Shown here one piece after another: positions 62,808 through 64,000 of a stretch of DNA of 64,000 bases. Every line of letters starts with the position of its first letter. Within the stretch, counting starts at the first letter, position 1. The notes under the pieces are model-generated. The model was not told where the DNA came from, made no database searches, and saw only the letters and a program-made list of their open reading frames with translations. The DNA is from Agapetus fuscipes (Eukaryota > Arthropoda > Insecta > Trichoptera > Glossosomatidae), in the NCBI GenBank assembly GCA_951799405.1, contig OX637345.1, forward strand, positions 5,270,001 to 5,334,000, given 5' to 3'. Position numbers and translations under genes: made by a program.

Positions 62808-63065
62808 TGTTCCTTGATGTATAGGTTGGTATGTGGCTGACCACCCATGCTGTAAAAATAGTTCATTTTGCCAATGTCACCCCTGTTAAAGGGAAGGACG
62901 GCAAGAGTTGCAGGGTGTATATCCATTTTAGATTTGGTTTTTATGTTGTAGGTTCACATGAGGCATGTGCAAGCGCGAACTTGTACGTGTCTGGTTGTGA
63001 GAATGCATGTAATGTGAATCTCCAATGTAACATATCTTTGCAACTTAGATTAGATAAGATTAGAC
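62808..63065 (+). repeat. Family C copy, full length
   Basis: TTCCTTGATGTATAGGTTGG to GCAACTTAGATTAGATAAG. Confidence 0.65.
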
Positions 63066-63077
63066 GTAGTATAACAC

Positions 63078-63270
63078 ATAATTTGCAGTTGCTGGCCCTC
63101 TGGCCTGGAACCACCTGCCACATCATGTGAGAGAGCTAGAGGACCATGGAAAGTTCCGGAATGCACTGAAGACAAGCAAATTTCTGGCATCGTTTGCACC
63201 AGCGCCCTTGGAGTGACTACATCACGAAACGGCGCTATAAAGAAATCATCAACTCATCATCATCATCAAC
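63078..63270 (+). pseudogene. LINE-3 ORF2 C-terminal fragment with (ATC)n tail
   Basis: FAVAGPLAWNHLPHHVREL is readable up to a TGA at 63214-63216, followed by the same UTR and CATCATCATCA tail as 11545-11816. The two copies are very similar, which indicates recent activity of this family. Confidence 0.7.
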
Positions 63271-64000
63271 ATCATAAAAAAATACTTTTACAGAAAAGGA
63301 ATAAAATCACAATTTTCCGAGAGGATAATATCAGAGCACAGAATATAAAATAGATTGCGTATTATTTATTATGATTTGCAGATTTATATTTAAATTTGAT
63401 GGTCACGTCATTTTTATTGTTGGTAAAATACGATTATCTCGGCTGCGCGGGCATAAAAACAAAAACATAAAAGCCGAGCCTAAACACTTATCATCGCGGG
63501 GCTTTTATTATATTTTCATACAAAATTTGGGCGTTGATTTTATTTTGAGCGACGTCAAAGCTGAGGTAAATATTTTTTTCTTTCCTAGAAATAATATTTT
63601 TGTCTCATAAATTTTGTGTTATATTTTTCATAAATAAATATTTTTTTGACTTGAATTTAAATTTTTTTTTTGGCATAACGTCCCTCCAGTACTTGTTTGG
63701 CTTATCTGCCATTCAATTCAAATATGAACTTTCAATAAAATTATCTTAATAATCACATTCTACATAATCTGAGTTAAGAATAAAAACTGTAAGCACGATA
63801 ATGTAAGAGTTGTTTTAAATATTTTAAAAATCAATTTCCACTTGCCACGAGGCACATTGGTCCAGTACACATACAAACATTGCTCATGTGAAATTACTTC
63901 TAATGGACACAAGGCAAACAAACACTTAAGGGATGATCAGACGAACTATAATAATCTATAACGTAATTGAAATGAAATATTATATTAGGGTTTGAGGGTC
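63271..64000. other. Unassigned sequence to window end
   Basis: A 79-codon open frame (63371-63610) has no recognisable domain. No RNA gene or repeat family is recognised. Confidence 0.35.

Overview
This window looks like gene-poor, repeat-dense DNA from an animal nuclear genome, most likely an arthropod and probably an insect. It is AT-rich, full of tRNA-derived SINEs, LINE tails and small inverted-repeat elements, and carries Ty3/Gypsy retrotransposons. Species cannot be read from it. I found no convincing host protein-coding gene. Every long open frame belongs to a transposable element, so the window is best read as intergenic or intronic DNA made of nested insertions. Copy boundaries of old repeats are approximate.

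Layout. 1-17.3 kb: SINE and LINE debris, a 243-bp MITE with TTA target duplications (734-976), a LINE reverse-transcriptase C-terminus with a nonsense codon (1736-2479), a tandem duplication (5256-5855), an interrupted hAT-like MITE (8192-9019) and a 609-bp segmental duplication with CATA microsatellites (9086-10320). 17.3-21.7 kb: a 17-bp minisatellite, then a LINE on the minus strand whose endonuclease/RT frame is split by a SINE with a 5-bp target duplication. 21.7-34.2 kb: SINEs, foldback elements and a 764-bp TIR element. 34.2-38.6 kb: a 5S rRNA-derived segment fused to a tRNA-derived SINE, interrupted by a 3.97-kb Gypsy derivative with visually identical LTRs. 42.2-52.9 kb: a non-coding LTR element (LTR-X) with a complete 7.16-kb Gypsy element nested inside it. 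52.9-64 kb: more SINEs, MITEs and LINE fragments.

Most interesting. (1) Both Gypsy elements encode, directly before the 3' LTR, a C-terminal module that I read as an ADP-ribose macro domain followed by a CCCH zinc finger. In the complete element it is fused downstream of integrase. In the short element it is fused to Gag after loss of all of pol. (2) Several unrelated inverted-repeat families share one motif, CTGANGA - one base - hairpin - GAAAC(G), which matches the hammerhead ribozyme core; the best copies also show pairing where stem I should be. (3) The LINE and the commonest full-length SINE share a 3' tail, which points to the LINE as the SINE's mobilising partner.

Repeat names used here are local. 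SINE-A: tRNA-like head, about 330 bp, 3' end near GCTTAGTTGCG. SINE-B: tRNA-like head starting ACCGGTCCGTAGT, tail shared with the LINE. SINE-D: class-II-tRNA-like head. Family C: about 250-bp unit containing GGTTGGTATGAGGCTGACC and ending in ATTATAGATT repeats, apparently the 3' end of a LINE. Families F, B, D and E: inverted-repeat elements with the hammerhead-like motif. Family G: small foldback with arms containing CCGAGTACAAA.
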